A stretch of DNA of 64,000 nt from Hyphomicrobiaceae bacterium (GTDB lineage Bacteria > Pseudomonadota > Alphaproteobacteria > Rhizobiales > Methyloligellaceae). The position numbers and the translations under genes were made by a program. Positions within the stretch are counted from its first letter, which is position 1; the number at the start of each line of letters is the position of its first letter. The notes beneath the pieces were generated by a model. That model had not been told where the DNA came from, did no database searches, and worked only from the letters and a program-made list of their open reading frames with translations. The stretch is from contig JACKJS010000001.1 in NCBI GenBank assembly GCA_020637815.1, positions 248,001-312,000 of the forward strand, read 5' to 3'. Shown in pieces: positions 34,166 to 42,778 of the stretch.

Positions 34166-35140
34166 ATGACCCACGTCATCCGCGTCCACGAATATGGCGG
34201 CCCAAGCGTTCTCAAATGGGAGGAGGCCGAGGTTGGCGAGCCGGGACCCGGAGAGATCCGGATCAAACAGACGGCCATCGGCCTCAATTTCATCGACGTT
34301 TATGGGCGGACCGGGCTCTACCCACAGGACCGGTTGCCCTTCATCCCGGGCATGGAAGGCGCCGGGATCGTCACGGCACGGGGCGAGGGCGTGCGCGATC
34401 TGAAGATCGGCCGGCGCGTCGCCTATGCGGGCCCAATCGGCGCCTATGCCGAGGAGCGTTTGATCCCCGCCGGCCGCGTGGTCCGCATCCCCGATGGCGT
34501 TAGCGACGAGACGGCGGCGGCTGTCATGCTCAAAGGCATGACGGCGCAATATCTCTTGCGGCGGACCTACAAGGTCGGGCCCGGCACGACGGTGCTGTTC
34601 CATGCTGCGGCGGGAGGCGTAGGGACCATCGCCTGCCAGTGGGCGGCAGCACTCGGCGCGACCGTCATCGGCACGGTGGGGTCTTCGGGCAAGGCCCTGA
34701 TCGCGCGGTCGAACGGCTGCACGCACGTCATCAACACACGCGAAGAAGACCTGTTCGCCAAGGTGATGGACTACACCGGCGGCGAAGGCGTCGATGTGGT
34801 CTACGACTCGGTCGGCAAAGATACGTTCCCGCTCTCTCTCGAGTGCCTGAAGCGGCGCGGTACCTGGGTCAGCTTCGGCCAGTCGTCGGGGCCAGTGCCG
34901 GAGTTCCGGATCAATCTCCTGGCGCAGAAGGGATCGCTGTTTGCAACGCGGCCCGCGCTTGGCGATTACATCGCCACGCGCAAGGAGCTCGTCGCGGCGG
35001 CGAACGATCTTTTCGGCGTCCTGAAGAAGGGTGCGGTCAAGGTGGCCGTCAATCAGACCTATGCTTTGAAGGACGCGGCCAAAGCCCACCGCGCTTTGGA
35101 AGGTCGTCAGACCACCGGGTCGTCGGTCCTCATTCCATAG
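34166..35140 (+). CDS. qor: NADPH:quinone reductase, Qor-like
   Basis: A 324-residue zinc-independent medium-chain dehydrogenase. THVIRVHEYGGPSVLKWEEA at the start and the NADPH-binding Rossmann motif FHAAAGGVGTIACQWAAALG in the middle define the quinone oxidoreductase group. No structural-zinc Cys cluster is present. It likely reduces quinones or reactive enones in the cytoplasm. It starts 21 bases after gatB and may be read through from it. Confidence 0.93.
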   Translation: MTHVIRVHEYGGPSVLKWEEAEVGEPGPGEIRIKQTAIGLNFIDVYGRTGLYPQDRLPFIPGMEGAGIVTARGEGVRDLKIGRRVAYAGPIGAYAEERLIPAGRVVRIPDGVSDETAAAVMLKGMTAQYLLRRTYKVGPGTTVLFHAAAGGVGTIACQWAAALGATVIGTVGSSGKALIARSNGCTHVINTREEDLFAKVMDYTGGEGVDVVYDSVGKDTFPLSLECLKRRGTWVSFGQSSGPVPEFRINLLAQKGSLFATRPALGDYIATRKELVAAANDLFGVLKKGAVKVAVNQTYALKDAAKAHRALEGRQTTGSSVLIP

Positions 35141-35444
35141 TCCCCGCGCGAACTTTTTTTCGCTCTCGTTTTTTGTGGTTATCGGCGCGTGAGCGCAGAT
35201 GGTCAAAGAAGTCTTGCCAAACGCCGATCTTAACTTTTGCCCCGCGGATTCCCGTCGCCTGTAAAGCAAGCTTACCAGGCGATTCAGATTTGATGAGGTT
35301 GCATTAAGCACGTCGATTCAGACGTTGTTCAAAGACCTCGCCGATGATCGTCCTCGTTGAACGCAAGGTCGCGAACCGAACTTTTTCGAGGGGAAAACCG
35401 AGTTCGGAGCGCGTCTCAAGAGCCAAAAAACGGGGGACGTCATT
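35141..35444. other. Intergenic region between qor and the Sel1-like gene, no gene seen
   Basis: The first ~50 bases after qor contain runs of T (CTTTTTTTCGC-like) that could help end transcription. The rest is moderately AT-rich and probably holds the promoter of the following small gene. No reading frame with a ribosome site was found. Confidence 0.5.
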
Positions 35445-35720
35445 ATGGCACGAATGGAATTGGGAACGGTCTTGACTGGTCCGGTGGAGCTTGCTGTTCA
35501 GGCGGGTGGACCGGATGCTCTCTTCGAGCTGGGCATGCTCTATGCCACCGGCCTCGACGTGGATGTGGATCTCGTCACGGCGCACAAATGGTTCAATCTC
35601 GCCGCGGCGCGGGGCAATGTTTCGGCGCGGGATTACCGGGTCGAGCTCGCGCGTGAGATGACCACGGATCAGATCGCCGAGGCCCAGCGCCAGGCGCGTG
35701 AGTGGCTGCAGACCCACTAA
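35445..35720 (+). CDS. Small Sel1-repeat protein
   Basis: A 91-residue protein with one to two Sel1-type helical repeats. GGPDALFELGMLYATGLDVD is followed by LVTAHKWFNLAAARGNVSAR; the A-x-W-x-x-x-A-A-x-x-G pattern is diagnostic. The last 25 residues are a charged helix. No signal peptide is visible, so it is probably cytosolic and a protein-protein adaptor. The ATG at 35445 follows GGGGGACG, a weak ribosome site. Confidence 0.85.
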   Translation: MARMELGTVLTGPVELAVQAGGPDALFELGMLYATGLDVDVDLVTAHKWFNLAAARGNVSARDYRVELAREMTTDQIAEAQRQAREWLQTH

Positions 35721-35796
35721 AGAGTCGAGCTACCGGGGTTGAGTGTGCTCCGGCGCACTCGAGGGCGGCGAATCGGCGAAAGACCGGCGTGCCGCC

Positions 35797-36453
35797 TTAC
35801 TCGTTTCCGCACTCGCGGAATAGCGACCTCATGCAATCGAAGCTTCGGCGCGCGAAGTTCTTCTTGGGCGGAGCAGGGTTCTGCGTCGCGGGCGGTGGAG
35901 GTGGTGGCGCGGCCTGGTGTTTCGGCACGGCTTGGGGCTTCGGCGCGGCTTCACCGCTACCGAGGCCGATGGCCGAGCCGGCGTTCTTCAAGCCGCGTTT
36001 CGAGGCATCGTAGGCGCGGCCGCCGAGCTCGATCAGCGACTTGGGTTGTTCGCCCTTCTTCTCGTCGAACGCGCGATTCTCACGTTCCACACGTTCGTTC
36101 AGATTGCGCAGCTGATGCTCGGTGGGTGCATTCGAGGGCAGGGCCGGGCCGTCATATTGGTAGACCTTGACGACCCCGTCGCATCCCGCACTGGCCTTCT
36201 TCGCCGAGCAGGACGCGTGACCGCCTTCCTTGGCCGTTCTCACGACGCAATAGAGCTTGAGCGCATCGCTTTGCGTCGCGCCGCTCCCCTCGACGCGGCA
36301 GCGGTAGGAGGCGTTTGGATCTTTGCAGGTGACGCAAAACTCCACGCTGGCAGCGTTCGCCCCCGTCGGCAGAGCAATGGAGGCCGCAGCAACGAGGACG
36401 GCAAAACATGCCGCCGCAAGCCAAGGCAATCCGAACCGGATGCCGCCGCGCAT
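35797..36453 (-). CDS. Secreted Cys-rich protein of unknown function
   Basis: A 218-residue protein with a clear signal peptide ending near residue 35 (TGANA/ASVE). The mature N-terminus is Cys-rich: VEFCVTCKDPNASYRCRVEG, ALKLYCVVRTAKEGGHASCS, then AGCDGVV, likely disulfide-bonded. A helical charged segment follows (NLNERVERENRAFDEKKGEQ), then a Pro/Ala-rich linker and two last Cys in SFDCMRSLFRECGNE. I recall similar unassigned proteins in Rhizobiales but no function. It is transcribed away from tRNA-Ser. Confidence 0.7.
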   Translation of the reverse strand: MRGGIRFGLPWLAAACFAVLVAAASIALPTGANAASVEFCVTCKDPNASYRCRVEGSGATQSDALKLYCVVRTAKEGGHASCSAKKASAGCDGVVKVYQYDGPALPSNAPTEHQLRNLNERVERENRAFDEKKGEQPKSLIELGGRAYDASKRGLKNAGSAIGLGSGEAAPKPQAVPKHQAAPPPPPPATQNPAPPKKNFARRSFDCMRSLFRECGNE

Positions 36454-36610
36454 GCCTTCGATCCTCCCAGGGTGTGTTGTGCGACCCTACCACATCGGGA
36501 ATCAGAACAATACTGGGACGCCGGGCAGGGGACGGCCGAAATTGGCTTTGGGAATTGTTTTCGCGCTTGTTGACCGGGTCGATGGAGACCAGTAAGCCTT
36601 TGCGTCCAGC

Positions 36611-36703
36611 GGAGACGTGGCCGAGAGGCTGAAGGCGGCGGTTTGCTAAACCGTTATACGGTCAAAAGCCGTATCGGGGGTTCGAATCCCCCCGTCTCCG
36701 CCA
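36611..36703 (+). tRNA. tRNA-Ser (anticodon GCT)
   Basis: Acceptor stem GGAGACG (36611-36617) pairs with CGTCTCC (36693-36699); the discriminator is G and CCA is encoded. The anticodon GCT is at 36645-36647 in loop TTGCTAA and reads AGC/AGU. A long variable arm (TACGG/CCGTA) follows, as in class II tRNAs. GGTTCGAATCC is the T-arm. Confidence 0.97.
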
Positions 36704-36747
36704 ATTGCGCTCACGCAGGATACCCCGCCGTTTTGGGTGAGGTGAAG

Positions 36748-37248
36748 ATGACCGTGAACACGCCGCAGTCGGGACCGGACCTCGACCCGCTCTTCGTCGA
36801 GCGGGAGCGCAACCGGCTTGCGGGGCGGGCACTCTCCTTTCTTGTCGTCCTCAATGGCGCGGCCGCGCTGGTGCTGCTGACGATCGTAGCCTTGGCGCCT
36901 CAAGCCACCGTGGACCGCAAGGTCACCATGGCCATGATGTTCTTCGCCAGCGGTGCGCTCGCGGCCTTGTTCAGCTCGTTCCTGGCCTATGTGAACCGGA
37001 CCGTACGGCTGGAATCGCCGCGGCGGCGGGACCTGCGCCGTGCCTTGCGGGCGCTTGCCATCGCCGCGGTGATCGGGAGCGGGGCGGCGTTCCTGATCGG
37101 CATCAACATGGTCGGAACCACACAAGCCGAAAAGTCCAGCTCCCATCCCAAGGGGCGCCGTGAGGACAAGCCGCCAAAGCAGCCCCAGGTCAAGAATGCG
37201 GCACTCCCGCCAGGAGTCGAAGTGATCTGGAGTCGCAAGCCCGCTTAG
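36748..37248 (+). CDS. Hypothetical membrane protein, three helices
   Basis: A 166-residue protein that I cannot assign. Three hydrophobic segments are visible: SFLVVLNGAAALVLLTIVAL, VTMAMMFFASGALAALFSSF and LAIAAVIGSGAAFLIGINMV. The N-terminus is acidic and the last 40 residues are Lys/Pro-rich (RREDKPPKQPQ). ATG 36748 is used because the longer in-frame reading runs into tRNA-Ser. It is convergent with the small membrane gene at 37253..37447. Confidence 0.75.
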   Translation: MTVNTPQSGPDLDPLFVERERNRLAGRALSFLVVLNGAAALVLLTIVALAPQATVDRKVTMAMMFFASGALAALFSSFLAYVNRTVRLESPRRRDLRRALRALAIAAVIGSGAAFLIGINMVGTTQAEKSSSHPKGRREDKPPKQPQVKNAALPPGVEVIWSRKPA

Positions 37249-37252
37249 AGGT

Positions 37253-37447
37253 TTACTGGGGTCCGGTGATTTCGCGGGTAAGGTCGGCCCAGGCCTTTTG
37301 AGCGTCCTTCGTCAAGGTGCTCACTTGCTCTCCGAGCACGTCCCAATTGACGACGTGCTTCTGCGTGTCCTGCGCGTTCCGGTCCAGAAAGTAGACCGCG
37401 ACGAGCGTGAGGACGATGCCGACGACAAGACCGAGTAGGAAGCGCAT
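37253..37447 (-). CDS. Small single-pass membrane protein
   Basis: A 64-residue protein with one N-terminal helix (MRFLLGLVVGIVLTLVAVYF) and a soluble charged tail (DVLGEQVSTLTKDAQKAWAD). No family is recognised. ATG 37447 is chosen; a longer in-frame reading starts in poorly coding sequence. It ends 4 bases from the convergent membrane gene. Confidence 0.6.
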   Translation of the reverse strand: MRFLLGLVVGIVLTLVAVYFLDRNAQDTQKHVVNWDVLGEQVSTLTKDAQKAWADLTREITGPQ

Positions 37448-37528
37448 GTAAGCCTCTCCAGAGCCGGGGATCATAGGCCCAAGCGCGCTCCAGCGGAAGC
37501 GTCCGCCGCTAGGAGGACGGCGACGGAC

Positions 37529-40027
37529 CTAGCCGCTTGCGAGCCGTCGCTGGTCGTCCGAGAGATCGTTCGGCGTGTGCTCATGCTCCTCGGGCGGTTC
37601 GAGCGCCGCGGCCAAGGCCTCGTCAACCGTCGACATCCAAACGAAGCGAACTGCGTCACGGGCGGACTCGGGAATTTCCTCATAGTCCTTCCGGTTGCGC
37701 TCGGGCAGCATCACGGTCGTGATCCCGGCTCGAACCGCCGCCAGGACCTTGTTCTTCACCCCGCCAATTGGCAGCACCAAGCCGCGCAGCGAGATTTCGC
37801 CGGTCATGGCGAGATCGCTGCGGACCGTGCGGCCCGTGAGCAGCGAGGTGAGGGCAATGAACATGGCCACCCCGGCGCTGGGGCCGTCCTTGGGGATCGC
37901 CCCGGCCGGGACATGCAAATGAATGTCCGACTTTTCGAAGACGCTCTGTTCGATACCAAGAACGTTTGCTCGGGCTTTCACAAGCGATAGAGCCGCTTGG
38001 GCACTTTCCTTCATCACGTCTCCGAGCTGACCGGTCAGGATGAGCTTGCCGTGTCCGGGGACCTTGGCGCATTCGATGAACAGGATGTCGCCGCCGGTTG
38101 GCGTCCAGGCGAGCCCGGTCGCGACACCGGGCACAGCCGTCCGCATGGCAACTTCGTTGTCGAACTTCCGGGCGCCCAGGATGCCGTGCAAATCGTCCGT
38201 ATCCACGCGCATGCGCTCAACCTCGCCCTCGGCGATCCGTATTGCCACGCGATGGCACACGGCTCCGATCTCGCGTTCGAGATTGCGGACGCCCGCTTCG
38301 CGCGTATAGCCGTCGATGATCGTGCGGAGCGCATCTTCGGTGATGTCGCATTGCTCGGGCGTGAGGCCCGTGGCCTCAAGCTGGCGCTGGACCAGATAGC
38401 GCTTGGCGATCTCGACCTTCTCTTCCTCGGTGTAGCCGGGGATCTCGATGACCTCCATACGATCGCGCAAGGGCGCCGGAATCTGGTCGAGCACATTGGC
38501 GGTGCCGATGAACATCACCTTCGACAGGTCGAAGGGCACGCCAAGATAATTGTCGCGGAACGTGCCGTTCTGCGCCGGGTCCAGCACCTCCAGAAGCGCT
38601 GCGGACGGATCGCCATGGAAGCTGGCACTCAGCTTGTCCATCTCGTCGAGCATGAGGACAGGATTGCGCGTTTCCGCCTTGCGCAGGGCTTGGACGATGT
38701 TGCCCGGCAGGGCGCCGACATAGGTACGCCGGTGACCGCGGATCTCCGCTTCGTCATGAACGCCGCCAAGGCTGATGCGGCCGAATTTGCGGCCCGTGGC
38801 GCGGGCGATCGATTGGCCGAGCGAGGTCTTGCCCACGCCGGGCGGGCCGACGAAGCACAGGATCGGGCTCTTGCCATCCGGGTTGAGCTTCCGGACCGCA
38901 AGATACTCCAAAATCCGCTGTTTCACCTTCGACAGGCCGTAGTGATCCTCATCGAGGATCCGGCGCGCCTCGGCGATGTCGATCGTCTCTTCCGAAAGCT
39001 TCGACCAGGGCAGCTCGATCAACCAATCCAGATAAGTCCGAATCATGCCGTGTTCGGCCGAGGCCTCGGGCATGCGCTCCAGACGGCGCAACTCCTTCTT
39101 GGCTTGTGTCTCGGCTTCCTCGGACATCCCGGCCTTGTCGATGGCTTCGCCGAGCTCGGCAATTTCCGTTTCGCCGTCCTCGCCTTCGCCGAGTTCTTTC
39201 TGAATTTGCCGGAGCTGCTCGCGCAGGATGTGCTCGCGCTGTCGGCCAGAGAGAGACTCTTGGGTCTGTTCGCCGATCTGTTTGGAAAGGCGCAGAACCT
39301 CGATCTGCTCGGCAAGCTCGCGCAAGACCTTGTCGATGCGCGCGGACACGTCGAATGTCTCCAAAAAGTCCTGCTTGTTGGCGGGACTGGTGTCCATGAC
39401 GTTGGCGATGAAGTCCGCCAGCATCGACGGCGACTCCACTTGCTCCATGGCGCCGGCAAGCTCTTGCGGGGCGTTGGGGAGGAGCGACAGCGCTTCGCGC
39501 GCGCGCTCGCGCAGTTGGTGAACACGCGCGGCGAGTTCGGTCGTGTAAACCTCGGCTTCGCCAACCTCTTCGATGCGCGCGGCGAGGAATGGATAGCCAT
39601 CGAGGAATTCGAGCACCTTGAATCGACGCAGGCCGCGCACGACCAGATGGTGCGCGCCGTCGGGCGCGGTCACATAGCGCATGATCTCCGCGACGGTGCC
39701 GACGCGATTGAGCTGGTCGGGACTCGGCGCATCCGCGGACGGATCGCTCTGCAGGAGGACGCCGATCGGCTTTCCGAGCTGGGCCGCCGCCTGAGCGCCG
39801 GCAATGGTCTGCGGACGTCCCACCATCAGCGGGGCGACGACACCGGGAAACAAGACCGCATTGCGGGTCGGCAACAGGACGATCGCGTCGTCCGGCAGTT
39901 CGGGGTACGGCGAGGGCGCCGATGTGGATCCCGCGGACGCCTCCGCGATCGTTGCATCTTCGCCGGTGTTCACGCTCTCAGTGTTCACGCTTTGCTCTTG
40001 ATCGGTCATTTTATGCGTTTCGTTCAT
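37529..40027 (-). CDS. lon: Lon ATP-dependent protease, coupled to hsp20
   Basis: An 832-residue AAA+ serine protease for damaged and regulatory proteins. An N domain (about 45-240) begins LPTRNAVLFPGVVAPLMVGR. The ATPase domain has Walker A GPPGVGKTSLGQSI and Walker B VLMLDEMDKL. The protease domain has the Ser of KDGPSAGVAMFIALT and the Lys of GGVKNKVLAAVRAG. Thirty or so acidic, disordered residues precede the N domain; ATG 40009 is an alternative start. It begins 4 bases after the hsp20 stop. The usual alphaproteobacterial lon sits beside clpX and hup; this different context suggests a second, stress-linked Lon, but the other copy is not in the window. Confidence 0.95.
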   Translation of the reverse strand: MNETHKMTDQEQSVNTESVNTGEDATIAEASAGSTSAPSPYPELPDDAIVLLPTRNAVLFPGVVAPLMVGRPQTIAGAQAAAQLGKPIGVLLQSDPSADAPSPDQLNRVGTVAEIMRYVTAPDGAHHLVVRGLRRFKVLEFLDGYPFLAARIEEVGEAEVYTTELAARVHQLRERAREALSLLPNAPQELAGAMEQVESPSMLADFIANVMDTSPANKQDFLETFDVSARIDKVLRELAEQIEVLRLSKQIGEQTQESLSGRQREHILREQLRQIQKELGEGEDGETEIAELGEAIDKAGMSEEAETQAKKELRRLERMPEASAEHGMIRTYLDWLIELPWSKLSEETIDIAEARRILDEDHYGLSKVKQRILEYLAVRKLNPDGKSPILCFVGPPGVGKTSLGQSIARATGRKFGRISLGGVHDEAEIRGHRRTYVGALPGNIVQALRKAETRNPVLMLDEMDKLSASFHGDPSAALLEVLDPAQNGTFRDNYLGVPFDLSKVMFIGTANVLDQIPAPLRDRMEVIEIPGYTEEEKVEIAKRYLVQRQLEATGLTPEQCDITEDALRTIIDGYTREAGVRNLEREIGAVCHRVAIRIAEGEVERMRVDTDDLHGILGARKFDNEVAMRTAVPGVATGLAWTPTGGDILFIECAKVPGHGKLILTGQLGDVMKESAQAALSLVKARANVLGIEQSVFEKSDIHLHVPAGAIPKDGPSAGVAMFIALTSLLTGRTVRSDLAMTGEISLRGLVLPIGGVKNKVLAAVRAGITTVMLPERNRKDYEEIPESARDAVRFVWMSTVDEALAAALEPPEEHEHTPNDLSDDQRRLASG

Positions 40028-40031
40028 TGTG

Positions 40032-40427
40032 TTAGCTGGCCTTGGTGAAGGTCAGTCTCAGGCAGCCATGCTCCAATTCCTTGGCGGTCAGCCTCAAGCG
40101 ATTGGAAATGGCAATGCGCCGCTCGAAGCGGCCGTAAGGAATTTCGAGGCGGACGATACGCGCCCGGTGGCCCACGGTCGGCATCGGACGAATGCCTGTC
40201 ACGATGAGCGTCGCACCTTCGATCTCGGCCCGCACCGCTTCGGGATGTACGCCCGGCAACGCGGTAATGATCGTCACTTCGTGCTCAGTCTCGAAAATGT
40301 CGACGGGCGGTTCCCAGGTCGCGGCGCCGGTTCCGCCGGCAGGACCGAAAAATTGGCGGTGAAGCTGCTCGGCCTGCTTCAGCATCGCGCAGGCATCGGC
40401 AAACATCTGGGTCTTGGGATCACGCAT
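40032..40427 (-). CDS. Hsp20 / alpha-crystallin-type small heat shock protein
   Basis: A 131-residue protein with an alpha-crystallin domain. TWEPPVDIFETEHEVTIITA and LPGVHPEAVRAEIEGATLIV are the beta-sandwich core, and GRFERRIAISNRLRLTAKEL near the end replaces the classic GxFxRxxxLP stretch. The usual C-terminal I-x-I tail is not seen, so oligomer assembly may differ. It is the first gene of an hsp20-lon operon, suggesting that clients held by the chaperone are passed to Lon. No clear sigma-32 promoter was seen upstream. Confidence 0.85.
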   Translation of the reverse strand: MRDPKTQMFADACAMLKQAEQLHRQFFGPAGGTGAATWEPPVDIFETEHEVTIITALPGVHPEAVRAEIEGATLIVTGIRPMPTVGHRARIVRLEIPYGRFERRIAISNRLRLTAKELEHGCLRLTFTKAS

Positions 40428-40513
40428 CGCGTTTCGGTCTATGTCGCAAATTTTGCCGGGTCGGTTTCATGAATATCGAATGGGTGCGGCTGGTTAGGGG
40501 TCATGCGGAAAGA

Positions 40514-40533
40514 CCGCGTCCGAATGGGCGCGG
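40514..40533 (-). terminator. Hairpin terminator after the short FecR gene
   Basis: CCGCGTCC (40514-40521) pairs with GGGCGCGG (40526-40533) around a GAAT loop; all eight pairs form with one G-T. It lies about 70 bases downstream of the FecR gene end on the minus strand and upstream of hsp20. On the plus strand it is followed by CTTTCTT. Confidence 0.55.
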
Positions 40534-40602
40534 CTTTCTTCATTTGGGACTTACCGGTTCCCGATGCAAGAGGAGCGGGACACCCGTCGTTTGCACGCGT
40601 GC

Positions 40603-41556
40603 CTAGCAATGGGCGCAATAGAGACTGGGCGGCGTGACCGTATCGAACAAGATAGGCGGCAGAGGACGCGAGGTTGGTGTGGTCTGCGGCCTCGGCACCG
40701 TGGGCGGCGTGATCGGAGGCGGTGTGCGGACGATATGCGGCACGTCCACTTTCTGTTCCGGCACGCGATGCAGCTTGATCGGCAGGTTGTTGTAGTACTG
40801 CTCGCGAATAGGGGGCTGATCGTGGTAGCGGCCCGTCGGCTGGATACCGTAATAGAACGGCCAGGGATTGCCCTTGACCTTGTAGACGCGGCCGCCGTCG
40901 CGCCCCGAAATCGCGGCGAGGATGAGGTTTGCATCGGCGGCGGTGGTGCGCCGCATGACTGGCGGCCCTGCATTGCCGATGGCGAAGAGATTGCCGCTTT
41001 GGCGGAGCTTGTAGCGTCGTCCCTGGCGGTTCAGCGCCAGATAATCGCCGAATACGAATGCGAACACGGCCTGGTTCGGGCTCTTCACGATGCCTTGGAA
41101 GATGCCTCCCCGGATCGTCAGTTCGCCGGCCGGCGTTTTGACCTTCACCGCGGGCTCTTGCTTGGAGAGCTTGCCCCCGACGAAGCGCAGAGCCCCTTTG
41201 GAGAGGGTGGCCGTCATCTCGCCAGCGCCCCTATGCGGATCGTAGACGAACTTGTCGATGACGAGGTTTGAACGCGGGCCGACTGTGAATGTCGAACCGT
41301 CGACGAGGAGCACTTGGACGACGCCCGTGTCGGATGTGGTGATGCGTTCGTTGTAGAAGACGGACTTTCCGATCTTCAGCGTTTGCGTGGCCGCGCCGGG
41401 CGGCTTGCTCGTGGCCATCGGGGTGACCGCGGAGGCGACGCCGACGCGCTCCCCGGCCTCGGCGATGTCGGGGCCTGCGAGCAACGTCAGTATCGAGAGC
41501 ATCGATGTGGCGACGACCGCTCTCTTGCGCTGTGTCGGAGTCGTTGATGACGGCAT
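40603..41556 (-). CDS. Secreted FecR-domain protein, short form
   Basis: A 317-residue protein. The signal peptide ends at DIAEA/GERVGV near residue 37. The FecR-type beta domain (about 55-190) shows IGKSVFYNERITTSDTGVVQ, then VLLVDGSTFTVGPRSNLVID and LTIRGGIFQGIV. The C-terminal third is Pro-rich (TPPPITPPTVPRPQTTPTSR) and ends SLYCAHC. The start ATG 41556 gives a normal signal peptide; the longer in-frame reading does not. FecR domains usually occur in anti-sigma regulators, but no membrane helix, sigma factor or TonB receptor is here. It is the third FecR paralogue of the locus and lacks the C-terminal domain of the other two. Confidence 0.75.
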   Translation of the reverse strand: MPSSTTPTQRKRAVVATSMLSILTLLAGPDIAEAGERVGVASAVTPMATSKPPGAATQTLKIGKSVFYNERITTSDTGVVQVLLVDGSTFTVGPRSNLVIDKFVYDPHRGAGEMTATLSKGALRFVGGKLSKQEPAVKVKTPAGELTIRGGIFQGIVKSPNQAVFAFVFGDYLALNRQGRRYKLRQSGNLFAIGNAGPPVMRRTTAADANLILAAISGRDGGRVYKVKGNPWPFYYGIQPTGRYHDQPPIREQYYNNLPIKLHRVPEQKVDVPHIVRTPPPITPPTVPRPQTTPTSRPLPPILFDTVTPPSLYCAHC

Positions 41557-41765
41557 GAAGGCCCACCCGTTCCCATTGCGATCGCGGGCATATGGGGCCT
41601 GAATGTGGCACGGCAAGCTTTTGCGGAAACGGCAGAAACGTCCGGCGCGCAGCGCTGTTGCATCTGCGAAATGTGGCAGGATGCGGCGATAAATCGCGAT
41701 ATGGGACGTCATCTGAGCGGTGGTTTACGCGCGTCAGGCCCTTGCCGCGACGCTTGTCATCGCAG

Positions 41766-42593
41766 TTATGGGGAGACCGTGAAGGTCGTGCGGTCGAGCC
41801 CGGTATTGCCGGTGCGCGGGTTATGCGCGTAGACGGTCACATCGTAGAGCCCAGGCTCGTCCACGGACACGGAGCCGGTAAATTGGCTCGGTGCCCCGCC
41901 GTATTCCAGGTCGATCGACGGCAGCTTCTCGCCGTTGCGCGTCACCAGCGCCTTGACCGTAAGTTCGCGTGCATCCCACAGGCCGCCAGGCGTGATGGGG
42001 CAACCGCACATCAGGGTGACATTGGCGCGGAGCTCGACCTTGCGCATCTCCGCGGGCAGGTTCAGATGGGCGGGCGGGGCGAGGACGTCGACCACGTAGC
42101 CCGGCAGCTCGATGAGCCAGCCGTCTCCGCCGGTGATGTCCTCGCCCGGCACGACCCATTGCGTGGCCGTCACGCGGTTGGCACTTTGCCGCTGTCCCAG
42201 CGGCCCGAACACTTCGACCTCGACCAGGCGCGGTTCGTCGATATCGATGGTGGCGGTGAACTTCGCGGCATCGTCGGTCGACAGCGTGGCGCGGCGGCCG
42301 CGATCCTCATGCATGATGAGGCCCGTGTCGCCGGTGCCGCCTTCGGTTACGCCTTCCGCTAGGATCTTGCCGGTGTCGGCATCGCGAAGGACGACGCGCG
42401 CGCCTCCCATGCTGGAGCCCACGAACTTGGCGTCCTTGCTCAGCACACGGACGGTGATGTCGGTGGGCTCGGCGGATGCGACGCGCGGGGCAAGAAAAAC
42501 GATGGCGAGGACGACGGCAAGGGCCAGGGCAGCAAGGAGCACCACATGGAGTACGCGTGGCTTGGAAGACCGGGGCGCCGAGGCGTGTGACAT
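41766..42593 (-). CDS. Exported beta-sandwich protein with CGCPI motif
   Basis: A 275-residue protein with a signal peptide or anchor (VLLAALALAVVLAIVFLAPR, ending VASA/EPTD). Its mature part looks like two or three Ig/CARDB-like beta domains: VRVLSKDAKFVGSSMGGARV, then VELRANVTLMCGCPITPGGL and YDVTVYAHNPRTGNTGLDRT at the end. CGCPI with nearby Trp could bind a metal, by appearance only. It lies between two FecR-domain genes on the same strand. ATG 42593 is preferred over an upstream start at 42617. I recall similar unassigned proteins but no function. Confidence 0.6.
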   Translation of the reverse strand: MSHASAPRSSKPRVLHVVLLAALALAVVLAIVFLAPRVASAEPTDITVRVLSKDAKFVGSSMGGARVVLRDADTGKILAEGVTEGGTGDTGLIMHEDRGRRATLSTDDAAKFTATIDIDEPRLVEVEVFGPLGQRQSANRVTATQWVVPGEDITGGDGWLIELPGYVVDVLAPPAHLNLPAEMRKVELRANVTLMCGCPITPGGLWDARELTVKALVTRNGEKLPSIDLEYGGAPSQFTGSVSVDEPGLYDVTVYAHNPRTGNTGLDRTTFTVSP

Positions 42594-42626
42594 GACAATT
42601 CCCGCTGAAACAATCACCGGTTCGCT

Positions 42627-42643
42627 GTCGCTAAGATAGCGAC
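42627..42643. promoter_or_regulatory. Hairpin between the long FecR gene and the CGCPI gene
   Basis: GTCGCTA (42627-42633) pairs perfectly with TAGCGAC (42637-42643) around AGA. It lies 34 bases upstream of the next start on the minus strand and 136 bases after the long FecR stop. It could end that transcript weakly or act in the leader of the next gene. Confidence 0.35.
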
Positions 42644-42778
42644 GGAGACGATTGTCTTAAAGTCTCATGGGACGCGCGGGATAAGCCTTGAGGCGGGTCA
42701 AGAGCGCGGGATGTGATGGAGATACGTGACCGTAGCGAGTATGGCGAATGCTGTCGGAGAATGGATTAGTACGCACGC

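Noticed and set aside
32588..35311. A 907-codon open frame on the minus strand across gatB and qor
   Set aside because: It is the mirror of two well-recognised genes in GC-rich DNA; its translation has no recognisable domain and shows the His/Arg/Asp bias typical of such shadows. The same applies to other long antisense frames, such as 37997..40048 over lon.
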